A stretch of DNA of 64,000 bases from Pseudomonadales bacterium (GTDB lineage: Bacteria > Pseudomonadota > Gammaproteobacteria > Pseudomonadales > Pseudohongiellaceae), in assembly GCA_024234395.1 (NCBI GenBank), contig JACKOH010000001.1:1259001-1323000 (forward strand). The letters are read 5' to 3'. A program made the position numbers and the translations under genes. Positions 44,020 through 53,650 of this stretch are shown one piece after another. Below the pieces are notes generated by a model. The model did not search any database. It saw only the letters and a program-made list of their open reading frames with translations, and had not been told where the DNA came from. Positions within the stretch are counted from its first letter, which is position 1; every line of letters begins with the position of its first letter.

Positions 44020-46455
44020 TCAGTGCGTATTCATGAGCTTTTCATCCTTAGGAGGCTCAATTTCATCCTTACTGGATTCGCTCTCGTTTTTTTCCTTTTC
44101 CTGTTTTGGTTTTGGTGTCGGCATGTACTGTAATGCGATTTCCAGAACCTGATCGATCCAGCGAACCGGAATAATTTCAAGATCTGCTTTGCTGTTGTCA
44201 GGTATTTCTGCCAGATCGCGCTCGTTCTCTTCCGGAATGATGACTGTCTTGATGTTACCCCGGTGTGCAGCCAGCAGTTTTTCCTTTAACCCGCCGATTC
44301 TGAGAACCTGTCCGCGCAGGGTAATTTCCCCGGTCATCGCCACATCGGCACGCACTGGAATCTGGGTCAGAACCGACACCAACGCGGTACACATTCCCAC
44401 TCCGGCACTGGGACCGTCTTTCGGAGTAGCGCCTTCCGGAACATGAATGTGCAAGTCGAATTTTTCGTGAAAATTGGTATCCAGCCCGAGCGCTTCCGCG
44501 CGACTTCTGACTACCGTGAAAGCAGCCTGAATCGACTCCTGCATCACGTCGCCCAGAGAGCCCGTCTTAATGGTTTTTCCCTTACCTTCCACGGCTATAG
44601 CTTCGATGGTAAGCAGTTCCCCGCCGACCGAAGTCCAGGCCAGACCATTGACCTGACCGACCTTGTTTTCGTCCTGGGCTTTACCGTAGTCAAATTTGCG
44701 TACCCCGGAATATTTCTCCAGACTTTCGCGGGTCAGTTTGAGCTGACTGGATTGATCGTCCATGGCGTTCTCCTTGACCACTTTGCGGCAGATCTTGGCA
44801 ATCTCCCTTTCCAGCCCTCTGACGCCGGCTTCCCGGGTGTAATAACGAATCAGGTCGCGGACGCAGTCTTCGCCAATTTCAAGTTCATCCTTTTTCAGTC
44901 CGTTGTTTTTCTTCTGCTTGGGTACCAGGTAACGCAGGGCAATATTAACCTTTTCGTCCTCGGTATAACCCGGGATGCGAATGACTTCCATCCGGTCCAG
45001 CAAGGGTCCGGGAATATTCATGGAATTGGACGTACAGATGAACAACACATCTGAAAGGTCATAATCGACTTCGAGGTAGTGATCATTGAAATTGTGGTTC
45101 TGTTCCGGGTCCAGCACTTCGAGCAACGCTGACGCCGGATCGCCACGGTGATCCATCCCCATCTTGTCCACTTCGTCCAGCAGGAACAATGGATTTTTCA
45201 CCCCGGCCTTGGAAAGTTTCTGTAACAGCTTACCCGGCAAAGAGCCGATGTAGGTGCGTCGATGGCCGCGAATTTCCGCCTCGTCACGAACGCCACCCAG
45301 TGCCATGCGCACAAACTTCCGGTTGGTGGCCCGGGCTATGGATTCACCCAGTGAAGTCTTACCGACCCCCGGTGGTCCCACCAGACACAGGATCGGGCCC
45401 TTAAGCTTCTTGACCCGCTTCTGTACTGCGAGATACTCCAGAATACGTTCCTTGACGTCCTGCAGGCCGTAATGATCGTTTTCCAGAATTTCTTCCGCCT
45501 TATTCAGATCCATCCGTACCTTGCTGCGCTTTTTCCACGGGATACTGACCATCCAGTCGATGTAGGTGCGGACTACCGAGGCCTCCGATGACATTGGCGA
45601 CATCATCTTCAGTTTATTGAGTTCCGAGACAGCCTTCTCTCTGGCCTCTTTCGGCATTCCGGCCGCCTCGATTTTCTGTTTCAGTTCTTCGGCTTCATTG
45701 GGCACATCTTCCAGCTCGCCCATTTCCTTCTGAATGGCTTTCATCTGTTCATTCAGATAGTACTCGCGCTGACTTTTCTCCATCTGCTTCTTGACGCGAC
45801 CGCGAATTCTTTTTTCCACCTGGAACAGATCGATTTCCGACTCGATCAATGCCATCAGATGTTCAATGCGGGGCTGCAGGTTGGCCAGTTCCAGAAGGTT
45901 CTGTTTTTCCTGCAGGCGCAGGGACATGTGCGAAGCAATGGTGTCGACCAGGCGGCCGGGCTCATCGATACTGGATATCGAGGTCATAACTTCCGGCGGG
46001 ATTTTTTTGCTTAACTGCACATACTGGTCGAACTGTGACAGCAGTGACCGCAACAGCGCGTCCGCCTCCTTTTCCTCCAGTTCATCCGGATGCAGTTCCT
46101 TGACCTCGGCGATAAAGCAGTCGCTCTCCAGCGCCACACTGGAGACCCTGGCGCGGGTGAGCCCTTCCACCAGCACTTTGACGGTACCGTCCGGCAGACG
46201 GATCAACTGCAGAATCGAGGCAATGGTACCGATCTGAAACAGGTCGTCGATGGCAGGCTCATCCTCTGCCCCTTTTTTCTGAGCTACCAGCAGAATCTGC
46301 TTATCTGCTGCCATGGCTTTTTCGAGCGCCTTGATCGACTTGGGTCGTCCCACGAAGAGCGGCTGTACGATCTGGGGATACACCACAACGTCCCGCAGCG
46401 GAAGCAGCGGGTAGGAATTACTGGAATCGGCGGGTAACTGCTCGGAAAGGCTCAT
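44020..46455 (-). CDS. lon: ATP-dependent protease La
   Basis: 811 aa from ATG 46455 (MSLSEQLP), preceded by GAGAG; an 18-codon longer start is open but not family-like. Lon degrades misfolded and short-lived regulatory proteins. In order: LON-N substrate domain (YPLLPLRDVVVYP), AAA+ domain with Walker A GPPGVGKTS and Walker B LFLLDEVDKM, and the Ser-Lys protease domain (catalytic Ser in KDGPSAGVGM, Lys in GGLKEKLLAA). The C-terminal tail is unusually charged (Lys/Glu/Ser-rich, about 30 residues). A heat-shock promoter precedes it. Confidence 0.97.
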   Translation of the reverse strand: MSLSEQLPADSSNSYPLLPLRDVVVYPQIVQPLFVGRPKSIKALEKAMAADKQILLVAQKKGAEDEPAIDDLFQIGTIASILQLIRLPDGTVKVLVEGLTRARVSSVALESDCFIAEVKELHPDELEEKEADALLRSLLSQFDQYVQLSKKIPPEVMTSISSIDEPGRLVDTIASHMSLRLQEKQNLLELANLQPRIEHLMALIESEIDLFQVEKRIRGRVKKQMEKSQREYYLNEQMKAIQKEMGELEDVPNEAEELKQKIEAAGMPKEAREKAVSELNKLKMMSPMSSEASVVRTYIDWMVSIPWKKRSKVRMDLNKAEEILENDHYGLQDVKERILEYLAVQKRVKKLKGPILCLVGPPGVGKTSLGESIARATNRKFVRMALGGVRDEAEIRGHRRTYIGSLPGKLLQKLSKAGVKNPLFLLDEVDKMGMDHRGDPASALLEVLDPEQNHNFNDHYLEVDYDLSDVLFICTSNSMNIPGPLLDRMEVIRIPGYTEDEKVNIALRYLVPKQKKNNGLKKDELEIGEDCVRDLIRYYTREAGVRGLEREIAKICRKVVKENAMDDQSSQLKLTRESLEKYSGVRKFDYGKAQDENKVGQVNGLAWTSVGGELLTIEAIAVEGKGKTIKTGSLGDVMQESIQAAFTVVRSRAEALGLDTNFHEKFDLHIHVPEGATPKDGPSAGVGMCTALVSVLTQIPVRADVAMTGEITLRGQVLRIGGLKEKLLAAHRGNIKTVIIPEENERDLAEIPDNSKADLEIIPVRWIDQVLEIALQYMPTPKPKQEKEKNESESSKDEIEPPKDEKLMNTH

Positions 46456-46530
46456 AAAACACTCTCTAGAAAATTGGGGCGGCCCGGAATCCTGCAAACA
46501 CCGGCTCACAGACAGCCTGATTCGTTCCAG

Positions 46531-46559
46531 ATATGGAGACGGCCAGTAGGGTTTTCAAG
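46531..46559 (-). promoter_or_regulatory. Sigma-32 (heat-shock) promoter for lon
   Basis: CTTGAAA (minus strand, 46553-46559), a 14-bp spacer and CTCCATAT (46531-46538). This matches the heat-shock consensus CTTGAAA-N13-15-CCCCATNT with one mismatch. The leader to the lon start would be about 70 nt. Confidence 0.75.
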
Positions 46560-46574
46560 CAATCAGGGTTGAGT

Positions 46575-47867
46575 TCACTCGTCGACAGCCTGCCGGTGAG
46601 CTTCGTCCTGCTCAAGGTTCTCGTACATCAGAAGGGGTTCGGATTCCCCGGCGATCACGGCAGCATCGATGATAACCTTGCTGACCTTCTCCTCGGACGG
46701 GATGCGGTACATGGTTTCCAGCAGCACGCCTTCCATGATGGACCGCAGGCCTCTGGCACCGGTCTTGCGCTCGCGGGCCTTGCGGGCGATGGCGCGCAGG
46801 GCGTCCTCCCGGAACTGGATTTCCACGCCTTCCATTTCAAACAGCTTGGCGTATTGCTTGGTGAGTGAATGCCGGGGTTCACGCAGGATTCTGACCAGCG
46901 CATCGAGATCCAGCTCATCCAGCGTGGCGATCATGGGCAGGCGCCCGACAAATTCCGGGATCAAGCCGTATTTGACCAGATCCTCGGGTTCCACATCCCG
47001 CAGCGTCTCGCCAACCTGACCTTCGTTTTCCCGATTGCGGACCTGGGCGGTAAAGCCGATTCCGCTTTTCTCCGAGCGGTCCCGGATAATCTTGTCCAGC
47101 CCGGCAAACGCACCGCCGCAGATGAACAGAATGTTCGATGTATCCACCTGCAGGAATTCCTGTTGCGGATGCTTGCGACCACCCTGCGGGGGCACCGAAG
47201 CCACCGTACCCTCGATCAGCTTCAGCAGCGCCTGCTGAACACCCTCACCGGACACGTCCCGGGTAATCGACGGATTGTCGGACTTGCGGGAAATTTTATC
47301 GATCTCGTCGATATAGACGATGCCGATCTGGGCCTTCTCGACATCGTAGTCGCATTTCTGCAACAGCTTCTGAATAATATTTTCAACATCTTCACCCACG
47401 TAACCGGCTTCGGTCAGAGTAGTGGCGTCGGCAATGGTAAAGGGAACGTCCAGCAATCGAGCCAGGGTCTCCGCCAGCAGCGTTTTACCGGTACCGGTCG
47501 GCCCGATCATGAGGATGTTGCTTTTGCCCAGCTCCACGTCGGGGTTGGCCTTGTCGTAATTGAGGCGCTTGTAGTGGTTATAGACCGCAACCGAAAGTAC
47601 CTTTTTGGCGCGCTCCTGGCCGATTACGTATTCATCGAGGGTTTTCTTGATTTCTTCCGGGATCGGCAACTTGCGACCACCGGTTTCAGAGTCCTTCTCC
47701 TGGATCTCTTCGCGGATGATATCGTTGCAGAGGTCGACACACTCATCACAGACGAACACCGACGGGCCGGCGATAAGCTTACGCACCTCGTGCTGGCTCT
47801 TGCCGCAAAAGGAGCAGTACAGCAACTTGCCGTTGTCGTCTCCCTTGTTGAAATGATCGTCGGACAT
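46575..47867 (-). CDS. clpX: ClpXP protease ATPase subunit
   Basis: 430 aa. The N-terminal zinc-binding domain (CSFCGKSQHE...VCDECVDLC) recruits adaptors. The AAA+ core has Walker A GPTGTGKT, Walker B VYIDEIDK, the pore loop GYVGEDV and sensor residues. The IGF-type ClpP-docking loop appears as KSGIGFTAQV. It unfolds tagged proteins and feeds them into ClpP, encoded upstream. A 230-bp gap separates it from clpP, with no clear promoter recognised there. Confidence 0.97.
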   Translation of the reverse strand: MSDDHFNKGDDNGKLLYCSFCGKSQHEVRKLIAGPSVFVCDECVDLCNDIIREEIQEKDSETGGRKLPIPEEIKKTLDEYVIGQERAKKVLSVAVYNHYKRLNYDKANPDVELGKSNILMIGPTGTGKTLLAETLARLLDVPFTIADATTLTEAGYVGEDVENIIQKLLQKCDYDVEKAQIGIVYIDEIDKISRKSDNPSITRDVSGEGVQQALLKLIEGTVASVPPQGGRKHPQQEFLQVDTSNILFICGGAFAGLDKIIRDRSEKSGIGFTAQVRNRENEGQVGETLRDVEPEDLVKYGLIPEFVGRLPMIATLDELDLDALVRILREPRHSLTKQYAKLFEMEGVEIQFREDALRAIARKARERKTGARGLRSIMEGVLLETMYRIPSEEKVSKVIIDAAVIAGESEPLLMYENLEQDEAHRQAVDE

Positions 47868-48099
47868 CTGTTCCTACCTCACGCCTGCAACTGTATGTTG
47901 CCGATTGCAACGATTTCCTGAAAACACTTTTCTGACAATAGCTTCAATAGTTTCCTGAAATAACGGCCGGTCGGGAATCCGTAACCGGCTTCCCTACAGA
48001 TCAGCAACACTTACCTGAAAACATGCAGGCTAACGGACTTAATTGCAAGCCCCGTTGCGGAAAAATGTCTGGGGGAAACGGTAATTAATCAGCGGTCCG

Positions 48100-48741
48100 C
48101 TAATTTTTATCGGCACCCTGTTCTTTTTTATCTACCCGTCGCTCGATTACTTTATCGACCAGGCTGTATCGAACGGCTTCTTCAGCGCTCATGAAGTTGT
48201 CACGCTCGGTATCGCGGGCGATCACCTCGATATCCTGGCCGGTGTGATGAGCCATGATTTCGTTAAGTCGTTGGCGTATCTTGATGATTTCATTGGCCTG
48301 AATCTCGATATCCGAAGCCTGTCCCTGGGCCCCGCCGCTGGGCTGATGAATCATCATCCGTGAGTGCGGCAGCGCAAAGCGTTTGCCTTCGGCGCCCCCG
48401 GTGAGAAGCAGAGCACCCATACTGGCGGCCTGGCCGATGCACATGGTACTTACATCCGGCTGGATGAACTGCATGGTGTCGTAGATGGACAGTCCTGCGG
48501 TCACCGACCCGCCCGGAGAGTTGATGTAAAGACTGATATCCTTGTCCGGATTTTCGGATTCACAGAACAATAACTGCGCCACAATCAGGTTGGCCATCTG
48601 ATCCTCGATCGGTCCCGTGATAAAAATCACTCGATCTTTCAATAACCTGGAATAGATATCGTAGGATCTTTCTCCGCGAGCGGTCTGTTCGACGACAATC
48701 GGTACCAGGCTCGACTGAATGGGGCTGTATTGGTGTGCCAT
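48100..48741 (-). CDS. clpP: ATP-dependent Clp protease proteolytic subunit
   Basis: 213 aa including a short propeptide. Catalytic triad: Ser107 in QAASMGA, His132 in MMIHQPSGG and Asp181 in RDTERDNF. It forms the double-ring chamber that works with ClpX. It lies about 150 bp after tig. A dyad with a TATAAT in its loop stands 25-50 bp upstream of the start. Confidence 0.97.
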   Translation of the reverse strand: MAHQYSPIQSSLVPIVVEQTARGERSYDIYSRLLKDRVIFITGPIEDQMANLIVAQLLFCESENPDKDISLYINSPGGSVTAGLSIYDTMQFIQPDVSTMCIGQAASMGALLLTGGAEGKRFALPHSRMMIHQPSGGAQGQASDIEIQANEIIKIRQRLNEIMAHHTGQDIEVIARDTERDNFMSAEEAVRYSLVDKVIERRVDKKEQGADKN

Positions 48742-48766
48742 TTAAGCAATATTCCTGCAATGAGTC

Positions 48767-48791
48767 GGGCTGCCTATTATAACGGCAGCCC
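48767..48791 (-). promoter_or_regulatory. Inverted repeat enclosing a TATAAT -10 upstream of clpP
   Basis: GGGCTGCC/GGCAGCCC (8-bp arms) flank nine bases that contain TATAAT on the minus strand (48776-48781). No good -35 is visible. It could be a regulated clpP promoter or a tig terminator without a T-tract. Confidence 0.45.
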
Positions 48792-48895
48792 GCAGAGTAT
48801 GGGGCGGTTTCCGCCTCGATTGGATCACAAACCGGCCGTAGCGCGCCACTGCGCCGGTGGCGAACTGGGGGCTGCGGCCGCGGGCAGGGTGACGG

Positions 48896-50293
48896 CTACT
48901 TTGCCTCGTCCACTTCCTGTTTATCGTCCCCGTCGCCCTCAGGTTTACCCTGTTGTTCAACCTCAGTTGACGGTTCCGGCTGCTCCGGAGATTCGGCTTT
49001 GATCACATCTTCGTAGCTGACCTGTTTTTCGGTGACGGTGGCCTGTTCCAGGACAAAGTCGAAAGCCTGATCTTCCAGCACTGAAGATTCCACCGCCGAC
49101 ATCTGTTCTTCATTGCTGTAATACCAGTTCACCACTTCCTGGGGACTTTCGTAGGTGGAGGCGACCTCTTCCACTGCCGTCCTGACTCTGGCAGGATCGG
49201 GTTCCAGGTTCTGACTGGAAATCACTTCACCCAGCAGCAAACCGCTGGTGACACGACGTACCGCCTGTTCCCGGAACAATTCGTCGGGAAGCAGACTGGG
49301 ATCCACATTCTGACCGGCACCCGCTCCCATGCGTTGCAGCGCCTGGCTGCGGAGATTGCGGATTTCGCCGGCAATCAATGAAGGTGGGACCTGTACCTGG
49401 CAGGTTTTGAGCAGGGCATCGAGCAGTTTGTTCTTAAGCTTGTTGCGGGCTGCGGCCTTCATTTCCCGCTCCATGTTGCCCGCCACTTCCTTGCGGAATG
49501 ACTCGATGCCGCCTTCCTCGACGCCAAAACTGGCAAAGAATTCATCGTTCAGCTCGGGCTTGACCTGCTCGGCGACGGAATTGACGGTAACGTCAAACTG
49601 GGTCGCCTGCCCGGCCAGTTCCTTGTTGTGATAGTTTTCCGGGAAGGTCAGGTCCAGGGTTACCGAGTCGCCGGCCTTCTTGCCCAGCAGCCCGTCTTCG
49701 AAGCCGGGAATCATGCGTCCCGAACCCAGTACCAGATTCGCACCTTTGGCGCTGCCGCCCTTGAATTCCTCGCCATCACGGCGACCGACATAATCGATAT
49801 TGACCCGATCGTCGGTAGCCGCTTCGCGATCCACCTCTTCCCAGACCTGGCGTTGCTCCCGCAACGTTTCAATCATGTCGTCAATATTCTTGTCGTTCAC
49901 TTCAGCAACCAGCTTCTCCACCTTGAGAGTGCTGAAATCCGGCAGTTCGATTTCCGGATAAACCTCGAAAGTGGCGGTAAACTCCAGGTCCTTGCCTTCA
50001 TTCACTTCGTTGGTTTCGATCCGTGGCTGACTGGCCGGACGGATGTTTTTCTGGGTCAGGGCCTCGTAATAAGACTGATTCATCAGTTCACCGATGACTT
50101 CCTGCCGCACCCCTTTGCCGAACTTGCTCTTGACGACCTTAAGCGGCACCTTGCCCCGGCGAAATCCATTAAGCCTTACAGTCCGCGCAGCTTCCGCAAG
50201 CCGGGCGTTTACCGCTGAATCAACCTCCCCGGATGGAACCGCGATGGTCATCTTGCGTTCCAGTTCGTTGGTGGCTTCTACGGAAATTTCCAT
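48896..50293 (-). CDS. tig: Trigger factor (ribosome-associated chaperone and prolyl isomerase)
   Basis: 465 aa. The N-terminal ribosome-binding domain includes the signature FRRGKVPLKVV (about 44-54, variant of GFRxGKVP). A FKBP-type isomerase domain lies at about 155-240 (VNIDYVGRRDGEEFKGG...GRMIPGFEDGL), followed by the helical C-terminal chaperone arms. The tail (about 435-465) is an acidic, Glu/Gln/Asp-rich extension beyond the usual 430-440 aa. It heads the tig-clpP-clpX-lon block. Confidence 0.96.
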   Translation of the reverse strand: MEISVEATNELERKMTIAVPSGEVDSAVNARLAEAARTVRLNGFRRGKVPLKVVKSKFGKGVRQEVIGELMNQSYYEALTQKNIRPASQPRIETNEVNEGKDLEFTATFEVYPEIELPDFSTLKVEKLVAEVNDKNIDDMIETLREQRQVWEEVDREAATDDRVNIDYVGRRDGEEFKGGSAKGANLVLGSGRMIPGFEDGLLGKKAGDSVTLDLTFPENYHNKELAGQATQFDVTVNSVAEQVKPELNDEFFASFGVEEGGIESFRKEVAGNMEREMKAAARNKLKNKLLDALLKTCQVQVPPSLIAGEIRNLRSQALQRMGAGAGQNVDPSLLPDELFREQAVRRVTSGLLLGEVISSQNLEPDPARVRTAVEEVASTYESPQEVVNWYYSNEEQMSAVESSVLEDQAFDFVLEQATVTEKQVSYEDVIKAESPEQPEPSTEVEQQGKPEGDGDDKQEVDEAK

Positions 50294-50614
50294 CTATAAA
50301 CCTCGTATACCTGATTAATATTGAAACCGTGGCGGTATGCGCCAGTTCAAGCCGTTCCGCGACCCTGCCGCGAATGGCTTTACAAAACCGGTGTTGGGTG
50401 TTGATTTGACTGTCTTTTTTTAGACTTTTCAGCTGCTTAGCTTGCACAAAGCCAGTCTTACAAGGTGCGCGATTGTGCCACATCAGCCCCCTACATTCAA
50501 TATCGACAAAGACTCCGACTGCCGCCGCCCCCGGCACGCTTCAGACTTGCTTTTCCGGGCCAGAGTCCTTATCACTCATCCTGTTTAAAACCGCACCAGC
50601 GCAGGAGACAGTTG
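50294..50614. other. Divergent intergenic region between tig and mobA
   Basis: About 320 bp with no supported gene. Promoters for both genes must lie here; a poly-T run near 50418 is flanked by GTCT/AGAC, but no clear -35/-10 pair was found. Confidence 0.4.
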
Positions 50615-51250
50615 ATGAGCCCGATAAACGGGGTAATTCTGGCCGGTGGCCAGGGTTCCAGGATGCACAACCCCCATAAACCCCTGCTGCCGCTGGCAGG
50701 CAAGAGCCTGCTGGCGCGGGTGATCGCGCTGGCGGCACCGCAGGTGAACTCGCTGGTGCTGAGTGTCCCTGAGGATCAGTCTCCCTATGCCGGCTTTGGT
50801 CTGCCGCTAATAAAAGATTTGGACACACCTTGCCAGGGTCCGCTGGTAGGAATCTGCAGCGCCATGCAATGGCTTCACAGTCAGGCGCAGGATACCGGCT
50901 GCCTGGCCTGTTTTCCCGCCGATGTGCCGGTATTTCCCGCTGATCTGGTCGCTACGCTGCAACAGGCGCTTGCTGTGGCCGCGGCATCGGCGGGACCGCA
51001 GTGGGATGCCGATACCGTGGCCTGGTGTCTGACCGGCACCCAGGCACAACCGCTGTTTTCACTCTGGCCACTGACGGGACTGCCGCGGCTTCTGGCGGCC
51101 CTGGCGGCGGGAATTCACGGGCCGAAACTGTTGTTCCAGAGCCACCCCAATCTACCGGTGCAGCTGCCACCACCAGACGCTCTGCAGTTCTTCAATATCA
51201 ACACGCCGGACCAACTGGCCTGCGCTGAACGCCAGATGACCGGACACTGA
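50615..51250 (+). CDS. mobA: Molybdenum cofactor guanylyltransferase
   Basis: 211 aa from ATG 50615, which has GGAG seven bases upstream; the frame is open earlier but without family features. It transfers GMP from GTP to molybdopterin. The N-terminal nucleotide-binding loop is GVILAGGQGSRM; KPLLPLAGKSLL, the DTPCQGPLVGI segment and CFPADVPVFP (metal-binding Asp) match the family. The C-terminal part is short and FNINTPDQL is typical. No molybdoenzyme is nearby. Confidence 0.9.
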   Translation: MSPINGVILAGGQGSRMHNPHKPLLPLAGKSLLARVIALAAPQVNSLVLSVPEDQSPYAGFGLPLIKDLDTPCQGPLVGICSAMQWLHSQAQDTGCLACFPADVPVFPADLVATLQQALAVAAASAGPQWDADTVAWCLTGTQAQPLFSLWPLTGLPRLLAALAAGIHGPKLLFQSHPNLPVQLPPPDALQFFNINTPDQLACAERQMTGH

Positions 51251-51425
51251 GTGCTCCCGGCTCGATTGCCGGATGCCCCGTCAGATGGCCGCCCTCTTGT
51301 CAGAATCAGTGAATTCAGGCAATCTTTCCTCGCCTGCCCAAGTCTTCCGCAGAGAGGACTCCGGCGGGAACCAAACCGACCCTCAGCGGTCTTAGGGGAT
51401 ATCAGCTTCCAAGGCTACGCGACTT

Positions 51426-51632
51426 ATGATCGATTCCGTCAGATCCAAGGACACCACTCTCACCAAGGCGCCGCCACGCACGGAACGTATTTTCAGTGAT
51501 GATGAACTCTGGTATTTCCGAACCAGGGAACAGGCTCAGATCGGACCGTTTCGCTACCGCTCGGAAGCCCAATCGAGCCTGGAACGCTTTCTGCGTGAAT
51601 TGCAGGAGCAGTTGCACGAACAACTGCTGTAG
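51426..51632 (+). CDS. DUF6316-like small protein
   Basis: 68 aa. The pattern PPRTERIFSDDELWYFRTREQAQIGPF followed by a short Glu-rich helix agrees with a small uncharacterised family common in pseudomonads. No signal or membrane segment; function unknown. The ribosome site is weak (AAGG 14 bases upstream). Confidence 0.7.
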   Translation: MIDSVRSKDTTLTKAPPRTERIFSDDELWYFRTREQAQIGPFRYRSEAQSSLERFLRELQEQLHEQLL

Positions 51633-51749
51633 CGGACTGTACCGCGGCTGAGCGGCGACTTCCGTGACTGCGTAATCATCCAGCCCCGGAGCTATCGGTC
51701 AGACTGGCGAAGAAGCCGGGTTCGGATTCCTCCTACCCATCAACCCCCC

Positions 51750-52148
51750 TCATCCGCCATCCGCCTCGAAATCCAGTGCGGCGGAATTGATGCAGTAGCG
51801 CAGCCCGGTCGGCTGTGGCCCGTCCGGAAACACGTGACCCAGGTGCGAGTCGCAGCGGCTGCAGATAACCTCGACCCTGCGCATGCCCAGGGAATTGTCG
51901 GCATGTTCCTCGACGCCGGATTCATTGACCGGCTGGTAGAAACTTGGCCAGCCCGATCCCGAATCATATTTGGTTGCCGAAGAAAACAACGGCTCCCCAC
52001 AGGCGGCACAGCGGTACAGACCCTTTTCCTTGCTGTCCCAGTACTTGCCGGTAAACGCCCGCTCGGTGCCTTTTTCCCGGCATACGTGAAACTGCTCGGG
52101 ATCCAGTTCCCGGCGCCACTCCTGTTCCGACTTGTCCACTTTTTCCAT
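51750..52148 (-). CDS. msrB: Peptide-methionine (R)-S-oxide reductase
   Basis: 132 aa from ATG 52148 (MEKVDKSEQEW), preceded by AGGAGG; upstream codons lack family similarity. It repairs the R-epimer of methionine sulfoxide. Two zinc-binding CxxC pairs are present (CAACG and CSRCD), and the catalytic region GLRYCINSAALDF carries the active Cys. SGSGWPSFYQP is the family signature. Confidence 0.96.
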   Translation of the reverse strand: MEKVDKSEQEWRRELDPEQFHVCREKGTERAFTGKYWDSKEKGLYRCAACGEPLFSSATKYDSGSGWPSFYQPVNESGVEEHADNSLGMRRVEVICSRCDSHLGHVFPDGPQPTGLRYCINSAALDFEADGG

Positions 52149-52202
52149 TACCCTGCTCCTCCTTTCTATAAGCCTGCCGACAACCGCTGCTGAGGACACT
52201 AG

Positions 52203-52241
52203 CAGCCTGTTGGTCGATTCCATAAAGAAACAGCCTGTTGA
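52203..52241. repeat. Two dispersed CAGCCTGTTG motifs
   Basis: Two direct copies of CAGCCTGTTG (about 52203 and 52231) lie between msrB and alaA. They match the ends of the MITE-like element at 35421-35567 and a third site at 55791-55806 in inverted form. Confidence 0.45.
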
Positions 52242-52402
52242 TCACAGGTTTCCTAACATACAACAAAACCCCGCGCCCTGTGCAAGAGTCTGCAGGTCGG
52301 GTTCACCGTCTGACAGCCACGGCTGGGTCACACTACCGGCAACTGGTGCAAGCTGCCCCTCGTCCAGCCCCTGATTTAGCGGTAAAATAACGAGATTAAC
52401 CT

Positions 52403-53650
52403 TTGAGTGCCAAGCCCATGAAACCTGTTAAACAGTCTCAGAAACTGGCCGCCGTATGCTACGACATCCGGGGCCCGGTTCTGGAAGAAGCCAAGCGACT
52501 GGAAGAGGAAGGACATCGAATCCTCAAACTTAACATCGGCAATCCGGCCGCGTTCGGATTCGATGCCCCCGACGAAATTCTCCAGGATGTGATACTGAAT
52601 CTGCCCAATGCCGAGGGATACAGTGATTCGAAGGGCCTGTTTTCAGCGCGGAAAGCCATCATGCAGGAATGTCAGAAACTGCAGATCGCCAACGTGGAGA
52701 TCAATGATATTTACCTGGGCAACGGCGTCAGCGAACTGATCTCCATGTCCATGCAGGCACTGCTGAATAATGGCGACGAAGTGCTTATTCCGGCCCCTGA
52801 CTATCCACTGTGGACGGCATCAGTGAGCCTGTCCGGCGGCAAGCCGGTCCATTACCGGTGTGACGAGAGCGCCGACTGGCAGCCGGACCTGGCCGACATT
52901 GAAAGTAAGCTGACCGAACATACCAAGGCGCTGGTCATTATCAATCCCAACAACCCCACCGGGGCGGTTTACAGCCGCGATGTCCTGCTGGGCATAATCG
53001 ACCTGGCCCGTCGCCACGGCCTGGTGCTGTTTGCCGATGAAATTTACAGCAAGATAATTTACGACGATGCCCGGCATATTCCGCTGGCCTCCCTGTGTGA
53101 CGATCTGCTGGTAGTGACATTCAACGGCCTGTCCAAGGCCTATCGACTGGCCGGTTTCCGGTGCGGCTGGATGATTCTGAGCGGTGACAAGGCCAGGGCT
53201 TCCAGTTACATCGAGGGACTAGATATCCTCACCAACATGCGCCTGTGCGCGAATGTGCCTGGCCAGTTTGCGGTGCAGACCGCGCTCGGCGGTTACCAGA
53301 GTATCAACGAACTGATACTTCCTGGCGGTCGCCTGCTCGAACAGCGGGACAGGGCCTGGGAGTTGTTGAACGAAATCCCCGGCATCTCCTGCGTGAAGCC
53401 CCGAGGCGCTATTTACATGTTTCCCCGTCTTGACCCGGAGCTGTACGCGGTAGGCAACGACACCCGGATGATCCTGGAACTGCTGGACGAGGAAAAAATA
53501 CTGCTGGTGCAGGGCAGCGCCTTCAATATTCGCGACAATAACCATTTCAGACTGGTGTTCCTGCCCTCCCTTGACGTGCTGGAGAAGGCCGCGGAGCGAA
53601 TCGGCAGGTTTCTGTCACGACGGCAGCAACGCCTGGCTAACGTGGGATAA
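52403..53650 (+). CDS. alaA: Glutamate-pyruvate aminotransferase
   Basis: 415 aa, close along its length to E. coli AlaA. It makes alanine from pyruvate and glutamate using PLP. The fold-type I motifs are NPNNPTGAVYS, FADEIYSKI and the PLP-Lys in FNGLSKAYRLAGFR. The start could also be the Met five codons on. Its last 14 bp overlap the convergent pdxB end. Confidence 0.95.
   Translation: MSAKPMKPVKQSQKLAAVCYDIRGPVLEEAKRLEEEGHRILKLNIGNPAAFGFDAPDEILQDVILNLPNAEGYSDSKGLFSARKAIMQECQKLQIANVEINDIYLGNGVSELISMSMQALLNNGDEVLIPAPDYPLWTASVSLSGGKPVHYRCDESADWQPDLADIESKLTEHTKALVIINPNNPTGAVYSRDVLLGIIDLARRHGLVLFADEIYSKIIYDDARHIPLASLCDDLLVVTFNGLSKAYRLAGFRCGWMILSGDKARASSYIEGLDILTNMRLCANVPGQFAVQTALGGYQSINELILPGGRLLEQRDRAWELLNEIPGISCVKPRGAIYMFPRLDPELYAVGNDTRMILELLDEEKILLVQGSAFNIRDNNHFRLVFLPSLDVLEKAAERIGRFLSRRQQRLANVG

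Noticed and set aside
48790..48830. Sigma-32 promoter for clpP
   Set aside because: CCCCATAC is present, but the -35 position reads ATCCAAT, a poor match to CTTGAAA.
50330..50400. tRNA-Leu-like sequence upstream of tig
   Set aside because: A GGTCGCGGAACGGC stretch recalls a tRNA start, but no acceptor, anticodon or T-arm can be paired.
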